Positions 52,614 to 61,659 of a stretch of 64,000 nucleotides of DNA are shown here, in pieces. A program made the position numbers and the translations under genes. This stretch comes from Virgibacillus_O xinjiangensis (lineage in GTDB: Bacteria; Bacillota; Bacilli; Bacillales; Amphibacillaceae). A model generated the notes under the pieces. The model ran no database searches. It saw only the letters and a program-made list of their open reading frames with translations, and was not told the origin of the DNA. Location of the stretch: assembly GCF_042643145.1 (NCBI RefSeq), contig NZ_JBHRSA010000025.1, forward strand, positions 21,301 through 85,300, given 5' to 3'. Position 1 is the stretch's first letter, and each line of letters opens with the position of its first letter.

Positions 52614-53579
52614 CTAGTAATCAAATTTCTTGGTCAGTACCTTCATTTGGAAAATGGTCAATGCCATGATGAAAAGGAACAGAATCACGGTGGCCGCGGA
52701 AGCAAGTCCCATATCAAATTGACGGAAGGCCAGCTGATAGATGTAGACGACCACAGATACCGTAGAATTTAATGGACCTCCACTGCCATCGACACTCATA
52801 TTCACCACCTGCGTAAAGGAAACTTGTATGAAGGTGATGGTTCCGATGACGGCTGAAAATACAATCGTCGGGTTGAGCAACGGTACGGTTACATGCCAGA
52901 ACTTCTGCCAGCCAGTGGCACCGTCAATGTCTGCTGCTTCGTACAGCATTTCCGGGATGTTTTCCAGACCGGCAAGGAACAAGACCATCTGGAAACCGAT
53001 CGACTGCCAAATCATTGCAGCAGTAATCACATAAATGGCCTGGTCTGGTGATTGCAAGAATGGCTGCGGCGACAGACCGAGATTGATCAGCATGTCATTA
53101 ATAAAACCGTTCCCCATCAAAATCCATTGGAAGACCCAACTGATGGCAACGATACTGGTAACATACGGAATGAAATAGATGACCCGGAAAAAGCCGACAA
53201 ACCGGTTGATTTTATGGAGCAGCAGGGCGACAATCACACCGAACAGCAGCTGTCCTGAAACACCAAGGACAATGTAGATCAATGTATTGAAAATGGACCG
53301 AATGAATACTTCATCCTGAAACAATGTTGCATAATTATCCAGTCCCACAAAAGGTTGCTCACCGGTAGACAATAGATTCCAATCCCGGAACCCCACGTTG
53401 AATGTATATAAAGTCGGCAGAATCCGGATGCCGAGATAGAAAATGATCGGAAGCAGAAGGGAGACATAGATGAATAAGTATTTTTGATATTTATGGTTGT
53501 TCTTCAGCTTATGGAAAAATCCGGGTTTCTTCTCCGGCTTTTTATCTTCTTTCCCGGGTGTTGGTTTGAGTTGTTCCAT
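52614..53579 (-). CDS. Carbohydrate ABC transporter permease (MalF/UgpA-like)
   Basis: A 321-aa permease with a long cytosolic basic N-terminus (TPGKEDKKPEKKPG), then six helices. The EAA loop appears as AADIDGATGWQKFWHVTVPL near residue 215. It pairs with the MalG-like protein to form the channel. It lies 64 bp after the substrate-binding protein gene and clearly belongs to the same operon. Confidence 0.9.
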   Translation of the reverse strand: MEQLKPTPGKEDKKPEKKPGFFHKLKNNHKYQKYLFIYVSLLLPIIFYLGIRILPTLYTFNVGFRDWNLLSTGEQPFVGLDNYATLFQDEVFIRSIFNTLIYIVLGVSGQLLFGVIVALLLHKINRFVGFFRVIYFIPYVTSIVAISWVFQWILMGNGFINDMLINLGLSPQPFLQSPDQAIYVITAAMIWQSIGFQMVLFLAGLENIPEMLYEAADIDGATGWQKFWHVTVPLLNPTIVFSAVIGTITFIQVSFTQVVNMSVDGSGGPLNSTVSVVVYIYQLAFRQFDMGLASAATVILFLFIMALTIFQMKVLTKKFDY

Positions 53580-53643
53580 GATGCACCTCCTTTAGTTGAT
53601 AGGGACCAAAGGCATGATGCCCTTGATCCCCGTCCAAACAGAC

Positions 53644-54966
53644 CTATTTATCGCTCCAGTACTCGTCATAGAGTTCCTGCGTCTTTTCTACCATTTCATT
53701 GAAGGCCTCTTCCGTGTCAGCACCTTCCAAAAGAACACGGTTGGCTGCGTCAATGACGATATCCCTTTCCCTTGTTTCATCTACAAAGAAATGAGCGTTC
53801 GCATATGGAAGAGATTCAATGAATGGTCCATAGATTTCATCTTCTACATATTTGTCTTGCATGGCGACAGCTTCCTTGGCAGGAAGTTCCCCGGTAGCGT
53901 CCAGCCATCTTTCCATAACATCTTCACTTGTCAGAAATTCAAGGAACTTAATAGAAGCATCCAGTTTTTCTCCCTCGACACCAGCAGTGATGCCATTGGT
54001 CCAGAAGGAAGCATTGGTGGACTGCTCATCCTTTGCCGGAAGTGGTGCAATTGCATAATTCAAATCAGGTGCATCATTTTGCAACGTACCTACCCGGAAA
54101 GAGCCATCAATATTCATAGCGGCTTTTTCGGTGACAAAAGCAGTGACATCATCCGTATAGAAACCTTGTTCGGATGTCCCTAGTTCCGTAGGGAAGCTGA
54201 GCCAGTATTCAAAAGCTTCCAGTCCTGCCGGGTCATCTGCCCATACAACGTCACGACGATCCTCACTAAGTACTTGGCCGCCAGCTTGATGTGTCAGCCC
54301 GTCTCTTAGCCAGTGGTGTCCCTGCTGGGCAGGTTCCCAGGCAAGACCTGACTGCTCGAGGCGCCCATTTTCCGATTTGGTCAGCTCTACAGCATACTCT
54401 TCCAGTTCCCCCCATGTTTCTGGTGGAGAATTAGGATCCAATCCTGCTTCTTCATAGAGGTCCTTATTATAGAACAGAGCCAACGTCCTGACCGCTGTCG
54501 GAATCGTCCAGTATTCATCATCCATTTTGGTCGCTTCTACAAGCGGGAAGAATTCATCTTCAATTTCGTCATGCGGGAAAGCATCCTGTGGGAGCGGCTG
54601 CAAATAACCGGCATCCACATAAGTAGGAACCCAGCCGTAGAACAAGTTGATCACATCCGGTCCCCTGCCTGCAGGCACCTGTGCGGCGACCTGCTCGTTA
54701 TATTGGTCATATGGGAAATTGGTCTGTTCTACATTGATTCCCGGGTTATCCGCTTCAAACTCTTCAATCAGTTCATCCATTAGATCCACTTTGGAATCGA
54801 AAGCATACTGCCAGTATTCCAGGGTGATTTCATCCCCGGAATCCCTAGAACCGTCTGATCCATCAGAACCTTCCTCCCCGGACGATTCCTCGCCGCTTCC
54901 AGAACACGCAGCGAGCATCCCCAGCAGGAATGCGGACAAGAGTGCATAATGCCATTTTCTAAACAT
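53644..54966 (-). CDS. Sugar ABC transporter substrate-binding lipoprotein
   Basis: A 440-aa extracellular solute-binding family 1 lipoprotein. The lipobox is LLGMLAACSG, followed by a Ser/Gly/Glu-rich linker, then the ligand domains with LEYWQYAFDSKVDLMDELIE and PAGRGPDVINLFYGWVPTYV. It captures an oligosaccharide or sugar derivative on the outer face. The ligand may be an amino sugar, because the secreted PIG-L deacetylase is next door and the repressor is a ROK protein. This is inference. It lies downstream of the ROK gene in the same direction, with a 50-bp gap. Confidence 0.9.
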   Translation of the reverse strand: MFRKWHYALLSAFLLGMLAACSGSGEESSGEEGSDGSDGSRDSGDEITLEYWQYAFDSKVDLMDELIEEFEADNPGINVEQTNFPYDQYNEQVAAQVPAGRGPDVINLFYGWVPTYVDAGYLQPLPQDAFPHDEIEDEFFPLVEATKMDDEYWTIPTAVRTLALFYNKDLYEEAGLDPNSPPETWGELEEYAVELTKSENGRLEQSGLAWEPAQQGHHWLRDGLTHQAGGQVLSEDRRDVVWADDPAGLEAFEYWLSFPTELGTSEQGFYTDDVTAFVTEKAAMNIDGSFRVGTLQNDAPDLNYAIAPLPAKDEQSTNASFWTNGITAGVEGEKLDASIKFLEFLTSEDVMERWLDATGELPAKEAVAMQDKYVEDEIYGPFIESLPYANAHFFVDETRERDIVIDAANRVLLEGADTEEAFNEMVEKTQELYDEYWSDK

Positions 54967-55016
54967 ATAAAAACCCCCAATAAAAATTATTTTAAAGGAC
55001 CTAAGTCACTTTAAGA

Positions 55017-56177
55017 CTAAACCTTCAGGACGGAGTCATGCTCCTTAAGAAGCAGGTATCCTGCTCCAATGAGAGAGACATCCTCCACTTCCGTAATTGC
55101 AATGGCGGTTTGCACTGGTACATGCCTTTCTATGGTTGATTGTAATATCGGAAGGAAACGGTGCATCGATTTGGAAATCCCGCCGCCAAGTATGATCCTG
55201 CCCGGGTTAATGATGGAAATGACGTTGATCAGGGCAAATGCGAGATGGGACAGGGACTCCTCTAGGATTTCCACTGCTTTTTCGTTTCCATCGGCAGCCT
55301 GTTGAAAAATCTGCTTGGCGGTGGGTGCTGCTGCCTGTTTCTCCACCATTTTCATTCTGTTGGCAATGGCTGGTCCTCCGACATGGCTGTCTAGAAAGCC
55401 ATAGCCGGCAAATGTCTGTTCATAATGCTTTTCGGCCATGTTCTTGTCTGTGACCATATAGCCGATTTCTCCTGCAGCATACGTCGCACCACGATACAGC
55501 TCTCCATGGATGATGATGCCGCAGCCGATCCCCGTGCCAAGGGTGATCATCAGCATATTATCTTTGTCTGCGCTGGTTCCTTTCCACAGTTCGCCCAAAA
55601 CAGCTACATTCACATCATTGTCTATGTAGATGGGGAAGGGAAGGAGGCTTTCGAGAGCAGATTTAAGTGGGACGTTTTTCCAGCCGACACTTGGAGCATC
55701 GATTACCATCCCCTTGCTGACGTCCGTAATTCCTGGTACGCCGACACCTGCACCGAATACCTGATTCTCTTGCAACCCGCATTGCTGGATCAGCTGTCTG
55801 ATTGCCTCAGCAATTTTAGGGGTCAGTTTCTCTCCTGTGAAACCCTGGGTAGGGAAGCAGGACTTCTTCTGGACGTTGCCGGCAAGGTCCATCACAGCCA
55901 TTTCCACAGATGTACCGCCGATATCCACTCCGATGAGATAGGCGGCGTCCTGGATGAAAAAAATCTGGTACGGTTTTCTCCCGCCGGAAGAGCTTGCCTT
56001 CAAACTCTCTTTCTCTCTGATCCAGCCTTCCGCAAGCAGTTCATCCACCAGATTGGAAATGGTAGGCTTGCTGATTTCCAAGGACTTGGCAATATCAGCG
56101 CGGGAGTGCCCTTGATGACGCTGGATATATTGCAACACTCTCCGCTTATTCAGCTGCTTGATGGAATTGGCATTCAC
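55017..56177 (-). CDS. ROK family transcriptional repressor
   Basis: A 386-aa protein: a winged HTH at residues 5-65 (RRVLQYIQRHQGHSRADIAK, SLEISKPTISNLVDEL) and a ROK kinase-like domain beginning GVDIGGTSVEMAV near residue 85. The usual ROK zinc cluster CxCGxxGCxE is absent: after GEIGYM the sequence reads VTDKNMAEKHYEQTFAGYG. Such proteins repress sugar genes and release DNA on binding a sugar or sugar phosphate. The start GTG 56177 lacks a ribosome binding site at normal distance (GGAGTG is about 25 bp upstream), so the true start is unsure. It probably heads the transcript for the ABC genes. Confidence 0.88.
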   Translation of the reverse strand: MNANSIKQLNKRRVLQYIQRHQGHSRADIAKSLEISKPTISNLVDELLAEGWIREKESLKASSSGGRKPYQIFFIQDAAYLIGVDIGGTSVEMAVMDLAGNVQKKSCFPTQGFTGEKLTPKIAEAIRQLIQQCGLQENQVFGAGVGVPGITDVSKGMVIDAPSVGWKNVPLKSALESLLPFPIYIDNDVNVAVLGELWKGTSADKDNMLMITLGTGIGCGIIIHGELYRGATYAAGEIGYMVTDKNMAEKHYEQTFAGYGFLDSHVGGPAIANRMKMVEKQAAAPTAKQIFQQAADGNEKAVEILEESLSHLAFALINVISIINPGRIILGGGISKSMHRFLPILQSTIERHVPVQTAIAITEVEDVSLIGAGYLLLKEHDSVLKV

Positions 56178-56232
56178 TTGAATGTTATGGATAGATATGA
56201 TTTCTCACTCCTTCCCCTTCCAACTGACTAAG

Positions 56233-56253
56233 TTAGTAAACTTTACTTATTAA
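56233..56253. promoter_or_regulatory. Candidate ROK operator 1 in the rok/lyase control region
   Basis: TTAGT-N11-ATTAA at 56233-56253. It also includes the tight palindrome TTAGTAAA-C-TTTACTTA (one mismatch). Confidence 0.6.
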
Positions 56254-56402
56254 TTAGATAACATAATACTAAGAAAATTTTAATATGTCAACGCTTTCTG
56301 AATTGAGTACTGAGTCCCTAGTGCTATTTTATTTATTTTTTGTGAAAATTAGTACTTTACAAATGTAAAGGCTTTTATATACAATGGTTCTAACTTTTGT
56401 AA

Positions 56403-56423
56403 TTAGTAAGTAAGATTTACTAA
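56403..56423. promoter_or_regulatory. Candidate ROK operator 2 in the rok/lyase control region
   Basis: TTAGT-N11-ACTAA at 56403-56423, a perfect match to the pattern at 49125. Here TTAGTAA and TTACTAA arms flank seven bases. Confidence 0.65.
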
Positions 56424-56451
56424 CCAATATTCGTCTAAAGGTGCTGATTGG

Positions 56452-57873
56452 ATGCGTAAGCTGAGAGAAGAATTTGAACAGACCGATGGAACGGCTTTTC
56501 CTGGCAAAACCTATGTAGAGGAACTCCTCAAACCGGTGTTCGAGGATCAGAGGGAGCATTTGTTTGAAGCGATGTTTCTGATTCACCGGGCACATACTAC
56601 CATGCTGGCAGAGCAGGGAATTCTGACTCAGGAAGAACGGAATGCCATCCTGGAGGGTGTCGATAAAGTAGAGCAGATGGACCGCAGCGAACTGGTCTAT
56701 TCAGCCCAGTATGAAGATTTGTTTTTCCTTGTAGAGTCGCGTATCGGTGAGCATGTTGGTGATGAGCTTGCCGGGAAGATGCATATTGCTAAAAGCAGGA
56801 ATGACATGGGGGAAGCGATGTACCGGATCGTTATCCGTAATTACCTGAAGCAGGCGATGGTCGAAGGGGAAAAACTGAGGGAGGTCATACTCTTCCAGGC
56901 GGAGCACCATGTGGAGTCGATCATGCCGGCACACACTCATACACAGCCCGCCCAACCGACGACATTCGGCCACTATTTGACAGCCATTTATGACAACCTT
57001 TCAAGGGATATCGATCGATTGAAAAATGCCTATCGAACGGTCAACCAGTCACCAATGGGAGCAGCGGCTATCACAACGACCGGCTTTCCAATCAATCGGG
57101 AAAGAATGGTGGAACTCCTTGAATTCGACGGGATGGTTGAAAACTCCTATGATGCGATTGGGGCGGGGGATTACCTGATAGAAGCTGCCCAGGCACTGGT
57201 CAGTCTGATGACCAATATGGGCAGATGGCTGCAGGAATTCCTCCGGATGGCCTCCAAGGAAGTCGGATTGATCAAGGTGTCGGATTCCTATGTACAAATC
57301 AGCAGCATTATGCCGCAGAAACGGAATCCTGTCTCCATCGAACATTCGCGGGCGATTGCCAGCAGTGCAGCAGCGGAGGGAATGGCCGTCCTGCATATGA
57401 TTCATAACACCCCATATGGGGATATCAATGATACCGAAGATGATATGCAGCCCCATTTGTATGGTGGCTACCGTAAAGCGATTCGAGTGCTGCGTCTCAT
57501 GCGTGCGGTGATTCTTACGCTGGACTTCGATAAGGAACGGGCCCAGCAGCAGGCAAGGGAAAATATGATTACCATAACGGAGCTTGCCGACGTCCTGGCA
57601 AGGGATTACAGCCTATCATTCCGCAAAGCTCATCATAAGGCGAGCATCATTGCCAAGCAGGCAGATGAAAAAAGAATGGAGCTGTACGAACTGCCGCTAT
57701 CCCTGGTTAACCAGTGGTTGGATGATATCCAGTTGGCTGAAGAAGACTGGCAGGCTATTATTGATCCGAAAGCTTTCGTACGAAGGAGGAGTATTACCGG
57801 CGGACCGAATCCCGATGTCGTCCGGGAAATGATCCATCGCAGAAAGCAGCAGCTAAAAACATCTGTTAGATAG
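56452..57873 (+). CDS. Argininosuccinate lyase-like enzyme
   Basis: A 473-aa protein of the fumarase/aspartase/ASL superfamily. The three conserved regions are present: SRNDMGEAMYR near residue 115, HTHTQPAQPTTFGHY near 162 and the signature SSIMPQKRNPVSIEH near 285. Family members eliminate fumarate from N-succinyl-type substrates. Its place beside an MFS permease and a sugar ABC locus, away from argG, suggests a catabolic role rather than arginine synthesis; the substrate is unknown. AAAGGTG precedes the ATG. It diverges from the ROK gene, with two ROK-like operators between them. Confidence 0.83.
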   Translation: MRKLREEFEQTDGTAFPGKTYVEELLKPVFEDQREHLFEAMFLIHRAHTTMLAEQGILTQEERNAILEGVDKVEQMDRSELVYSAQYEDLFFLVESRIGEHVGDELAGKMHIAKSRNDMGEAMYRIVIRNYLKQAMVEGEKLREVILFQAEHHVESIMPAHTHTQPAQPTTFGHYLTAIYDNLSRDIDRLKNAYRTVNQSPMGAAAITTTGFPINRERMVELLEFDGMVENSYDAIGAGDYLIEAAQALVSLMTNMGRWLQEFLRMASKEVGLIKVSDSYVQISSIMPQKRNPVSIEHSRAIASSAAAEGMAVLHMIHNTPYGDINDTEDDMQPHLYGGYRKAIRVLRLMRAVILTLDFDKERAQQQARENMITITELADVLARDYSLSFRKAHHKASIIAKQADEKRMELYELPLSLVNQWLDDIQLAEEDWQAIIDPKAFVRRRSITGGPNPDVVREMIHRRKQQLKTSVR

Positions 57874-57882
57874 ATTGCTAGT

Positions 57883-57909
57883 ACCCCGGTTTTTCAGCCG
57901 GGGTTTTTC
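57883..57909 (+). terminator. Terminator after the lyase gene
   Basis: ACCCCGG pairs with CCGGGGT, followed by TTTT. Confidence 0.85.
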
Positions 57910-58092
57910 TATGAGTTCAAGAGGAAAACCGTCCCGGCGTGGAGCATGTGAAATACAGTGCTCTTCAAACCAGTCCCCAGCTATTTACTTTAGTTAGCTA
58001 CTTTCTGTTGATATAATAGTAAAGTCGTTCGGATATCGAATTATTTCATCTATTATGATTAATGATTTTACATTTGAAGAGGTGTGCAGCAA

Positions 58093-59367
58093 ATGGCTTT
58101 CAGGAAAGCAGGACAGAAATTCTATTATGGTTGGGTGATTGTGTTTATTGCCGGAATGGGGGTATTTTTCTCCGGACCTGGTCAGACCTACTCCAATTCT
58201 ATTTTTATCGACGAGTATATACAGGAGTTCGGATGGTCTCGATCCCAGGTCTCCGGCATCTATTCTGGAGCTACCCTGTGTGCCGGATTATTGATGCTGT
58301 TCGTGGGGCGGTTCATTGACCGTTTAGGACAGAGGCTGATGATGGTGCTGATTGGGTCGCTGTTGGCGATTGCTTGTTTTTACAACAGTATCGTCACGAA
58401 TGTTTTCATGCTTGCGGTGGGATTCTTCCTGATCCGTCTGCTGGGTCAGGGAAGTATGTCATTGATCCCGAATACATTGGTTTCCCAATGGTTCATAAAG
58501 AAGAGGGGACGGGCATTCAGTTTTATGACATTGGGCAGCTTCGCCAGTGCCTCCATGTTTCCGATCATCAATGCATGGCTGATTCAGACATGGGACTGGC
58601 AGTTTGCCTGGAGGTTCTGGGGCATTGCTTTGCTTGTACTGTTTGTACCGATTGCCCTGTTCGGCGTCCGCAATCGGCCGGAGGAAATGGGATTGACCCC
58701 TGATGGTGATTTGGAGAAAACAACAGAAAATAAGGGGCCGTCCATGTCTGCGCCGCTCCCTCAAGCGGAAGTGGACTTTACACTCAAGGAAGCGACCCGG
58801 ACACGTGCTTTTTGGTTGATCCTGATTTGTGTAGGCATTCCTTCCATGGTCAATACCGGAATCACTTTCCATATTGTTTCCATTTTCTCAACGAATGATC
58901 TCTCTGCAGGCACGGCAGCGATGGTGCTGAGCCTGATGGCGCTTGTCGGCATTCCGATGTCCTTTGTATCGGGCTTCATTACAGAAAAAATACGCACGAA
59001 TTATCTGCTCGTCTTCATCTTCATCATTGAGGTAATTCTCTTACTGCTGCTGGTAGTGATGAATTCCTTCTGGATGGCCATCCTGTTCGGGGTCGTCTGG
59101 GGGATGGGAAATGGCTTCGAGCGCATTGGCACCAATGTCATCTGGCCCGATTATTTTGGCAGAAAATACATTGGAAGCATCAACGGGGTCGGCATGACCA
59201 TCGTAGTGATCGGCTCTTCATTAGGACCGCTGCCATTCGGTGTTGGCTATGACTTGTTCCAAAGCTACAACCAGGTTCTCTTACTGTCTCTAGTCTTCCC
59301 ATGCATCGGAATCATCAGCGCATTGCTTGCTAAAAAACCCCAAAAAGAGAATACCCAAGAAGGTTGA
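58093..59367 (+). CDS. MFS transporter, OFA/monocarboxylate-like
   Basis: A 424-aa, 12-helix MFS protein with FYYGWVIVFIAGMGVFFSGP at the start, EFGWSRSQVSGIYSGATL, and a cytosolic loop near residue 195 with GLTPDGDLEKTTENKGPS. The closest-looking group is the OFA/MCT type, which moves carboxylates or related anions. It follows the lyase by 220 bp. A -10 TATAAT at 58012 with an upstream TG gives it its own promoter. ATG 58093 follows GAGGTG. It may import the lyase substrate. Confidence 0.85.
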   Translation: MAFRKAGQKFYYGWVIVFIAGMGVFFSGPGQTYSNSIFIDEYIQEFGWSRSQVSGIYSGATLCAGLLMLFVGRFIDRLGQRLMMVLIGSLLAIACFYNSIVTNVFMLAVGFFLIRLLGQGSMSLIPNTLVSQWFIKKRGRAFSFMTLGSFASASMFPIINAWLIQTWDWQFAWRFWGIALLVLFVPIALFGVRNRPEEMGLTPDGDLEKTTENKGPSMSAPLPQAEVDFTLKEATRTRAFWLILICVGIPSMVNTGITFHIVSIFSTNDLSAGTAAMVLSLMALVGIPMSFVSGFITEKIRTNYLLVFIFIIEVILLLLLVVMNSFWMAILFGVVWGMGNGFERIGTNVIWPDYFGRKYIGSINGVGMTIVVIGSSLGPLPFGVGYDLFQSYNQVLLLSLVFPCIGIISALLAKKPQKENTQEG

Positions 59368-59378
59368 ACCTGACCACT

Positions 59379-59422
59379 AAAATAAATGGGGCCCGGATTT
59401 ACATCCGGACCCCATTTATTTT
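59379..59422 (+). terminator. Terminator after the MFS gene
   Basis: AAAATAAATGGGG and CCCCATTTATTTT are perfect outer arms, with inner CCGGA / TCCGG. Confidence 0.9.
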
Positions 59423-59441
59423 AGGCGGGCGCCAGCACTTC

Positions 59442-59490
59442 AACTCATGCCACATGCACACTCACTCGGTCCCCAGCATCCCCGCCACAA
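59442..59490 (+). repeat. Short CACTCG-family array, 21-bp spacing
   Basis: Two full units and a remnant (AACTCATGCC at 59442, CACTCGGTCC at 59463) have the 21-bp spacing of the arrays at 3969 and 24936, and again start right after a terminator. Confidence 0.6.
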
Positions 59491-59495
59491 CTCAT

Positions 59496-60551
59496 CTATT
59501 TTCGCTTTTCTTCTTTCGTCTGATGCACACGCACCAGTTTCTCCAGTCTTTCCAGTTCAGTGAACAAATCAATGATACTGTTAGCGACAGGGAAGACTTT
59601 CGTCCACTTCTGAAAATCCGATCCCTGCAGCTCGGTGATCAAATCATTGATGGTCAGCCGCATCGCTGACTTCGTCTCCCGCTGCAGGTCTTTATCCAGA
59701 ATAATTTTCCCCTCAAACATCATCATAATATTCTCGCTGTAGTTATTGATCTCTTCCATCAGCTTCTTAATAAGAAAGGACTTATTTTCCGACATATCCT
59801 CAATTTCACTGAGCTTTCTGTCAAGGCTCTCGATCAGTGTGTACTGCCTCTCAAGCACAGTAATCATTTGTTTATAAACAATAATTGTCCGCAGAAAGCT
59901 GAGCCTATTCCGAATAAACATGCGGTTCCGCTCATCATAAATTATTTGGTAATAATCCCTTGCTTTCTTGATTTGCTCTTCCAGTGTATCCTCATCTTCC
60001 TTCATCTGCGGGATGCTCATTTTCTTGTTCGGAATCGCACGCAGCAGAAGATGGGAACGGTCACTGGATGTTTTGATCATTTTATACAGCATCTTCTTAT
60101 GGTTTGGCGGGAAAATGACGGCATTGACAACAAATGCCGACAATACCCCGATTGCCACCAGGCTGACCCGCTGCAGTGCGTAAACCATGTCAATTTCATT
60201 TCCGGTACTGGAAGCCATCAGTGTGACAACCATCAGCACTACCAGGTTTACGGTGTTCTCCAAGTCGAGTTTAATGATAACTGCAATCGAAATAATCACT
60301 ACAAAACCGATGGCAATTGGTTCTGTACCGATCAAGATCGCTCCGAGAATAGCGAAGACAATACCGACCGTATTAGCTAGAGCAACATCCTTGATGTAAG
60401 TAAACGAGCGCATGATCGACGGCCGCATGGCCATGATGGAGGCAATGGCTCCGATGAATCCCAACTCTAGCGAGAGAAGGGAAGTAATCATTAATGTTAG
60501 AGCTACAGCCAATCCGGTTTTCACCATTCTTGGCCCGATTGTAAAATCCAT
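59496..60551 (-). CDS. FUSC/aromatic acid exporter-like membrane protein (DUF939-like)
   Basis: A 351-aa protein: about five N-terminal helices (residues 8-150, e.g. GFIGAIASIMAMRPSIMRSF) and a long charged cytosolic helical domain. This matches the YqjA-like aromatic acid exporter family (DUF939), distinct from the larger FUSC protein at 23009. The SD GAGGTG precedes ATG 60551; an upstream ATG at 60596 lacks a site. The 3' end abuts the CACTCG remnant. Its substrate is unknown. Confidence 0.82.
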   Translation of the reverse strand: MDFTIGPRMVKTGLAVALTLMITSLLSLELGFIGAIASIMAMRPSIMRSFTYIKDVALANTVGIVFAILGAILIGTEPIAIGFVVIISIAVIIKLDLENTVNLVVLMVVTLMASSTGNEIDMVYALQRVSLVAIGVLSAFVVNAVIFPPNHKKMLYKMIKTSSDRSHLLLRAIPNKKMSIPQMKEDEDTLEEQIKKARDYYQIIYDERNRMFIRNRLSFLRTIIVYKQMITVLERQYTLIESLDRKLSEIEDMSENKSFLIKKLMEEINNYSENIMMMFEGKIILDKDLQRETKSAMRLTINDLITELQGSDFQKWTKVFPVANSIIDLFTELERLEKLVRVHQTKEEKRK

Positions 60552-60671
60552 GTATGTTTCACCTCTGAGTTGATGATCACTCTTTTTCTTTCTCAAAGAG
60601 CGATTGTAACACGTATTTGATTATACACGTTTTTTGCAGCTTTGGTTAACTCTACCCCACTCTTTTCCCGT

Positions 60672-60702
60672 AAAAAAACCTCCCGAAAACATCGGAAGGT
60701 TC
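60672..60702 (-). terminator. Terminator of the methyltransferase gene
   Basis: On the minus strand, AACCTTCCGA pairs with TCGGGAGGTT, followed by TTTTT. Confidence 0.82.
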
Positions 60703-60731
60703 AGCTTGCTTTTCATTCTGTACATGGACGG

Positions 60732-61361
60732 TTACCCATCTTTCCGGCAGACTGCCAAACCGAGTGGGTAATATCTGTTCAGCTCAACAGTATCCGGTTC
60801 AATCAGCACCCCTTTTTGAAAATAAAAGGAAGGTGACAGATCCGGAAAATCATCAAAGAGCCCTTTAAATTCCTCGACTGTCAATTGGTGGACGTGGAAG
60901 GGAGAGCCGCATTCAATCCCTCTTCCTTTGCCAAAGGGGGTGGATAAAACCAGAATTCCACCTGGTTTCAACATCTGATGAATATTCTTCAGAAACTGTT
61001 CTTCTTCTTTTACATGTTCAATGGTTTCAAAACTGAGAATGGTATCGTACAGACCTAAATCATCCGGCAAACCGGGATCGGTCACATCCCCCTTCACATA
61101 GCTGGATAATGGATGATAGTAAGTCTTTTTGGCATATTCGAGTGCATCATCGGCTATATCAACACCGATCACTTCCGTTACCCGCTTCTTGCACAGCTTT
61201 GTCGTAATATGGGTTCCATAACCGCTGCCACAGGCCATATCCAGGACTCGTCCTTTTACAAAGTCTGCAGCAAAATGATATCTGGCCAGATGTTCCAGGA
61301 GCAGGCCGTTGGTAATTTTCATCTGTTCAGGAATGACTCTTTCTCCTGTATCTGCTAACAT
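60732..61361 (-). CDS. Class I SAM-dependent methyltransferase
   Basis: A 209-aa Rossmann-like methyltransferase: motif I VLDMACGSGYGTH near residue 40, GVDIADDALEYAKK, acidic LSFETIEHV near 112, and PGGILVLSTPFG after it. Such enzymes methylate small molecules or biomolecules and the target is unknown. The N-terminal GERVIPEQM phrase is common in a Bacillus group. ATG 61361 is preceded by a weak GGTGA; a GTG nine bases upstream is possible. Confidence 0.83.
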   Translation of the reverse strand: MLADTGERVIPEQMKITNGLLLEHLARYHFAADFVKGRVLDMACGSGYGTHITTKLCKKRVTEVIGVDIADDALEYAKKTYYHPLSSYVKGDVTDPGLPDDLGLYDTILSFETIEHVKEEEQFLKNIHQMLKPGGILVLSTPFGKGRGIECGSPFHVHQLTVEEFKGLFDDFPDLSPSFYFQKGVLIEPDTVELNRYYPLGLAVCRKDG

Positions 61362-61484
61362 GTTCTTCACCGCTTTTGTTCAATAGTTAGGTTGAGGTAT
61401 AATTGAATTATAACAGATTATACTCAGTTATAATAGAAAGGATGTTTCAGAAGTAATCGGTATGCAGAACGGAGGCATCGTAAC

Positions 61485-61658
61485 ATGGAAGAATATATTA
61501 CAGCTTTACCAGAGGATGACCAGGCTTTGTATAAAGAATTATCCAGGGAAATAAAGAAAATAGAAGACATCGAGGAACGGAAAAATTATATCACCAAGCT
61601 TGCAATATTGAAGGAAAAGGCAAGAGTTGCATGGAAGAAACAGGAAAGGGGAAGGTAG
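61485..61658 (+). CDS. 57-aa helical protein upstream of helD
   Basis: A small gene with a strong GGAGG site nine bases before the ATG. It ends at TAG 61656-61658, one base before the helD start GTG. The product is all-helical and charged: EEYITALPEDDQALYKEL then KKIEDIEERKNYITKLAILK and a basic C-terminus. No known family. Its 1-bp gap with helD shows translational coupling, so it may be a HelD or RNA polymerase partner. Inference only. Confidence 0.72.
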   Translation: MEEYITALPEDDQALYKELSREIKKIEDIEERKNYITKLAILKEKARVAWKKQERGR

Positions 61659-61659
61659 A

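Noticed and set aside
57984..58017. Possible fourth ROK operator upstream of the MFS gene
   Set aside because: Only one half-site (TTAGT at 57990) is present; the expected ACTAA at an 11-bp distance is missing.
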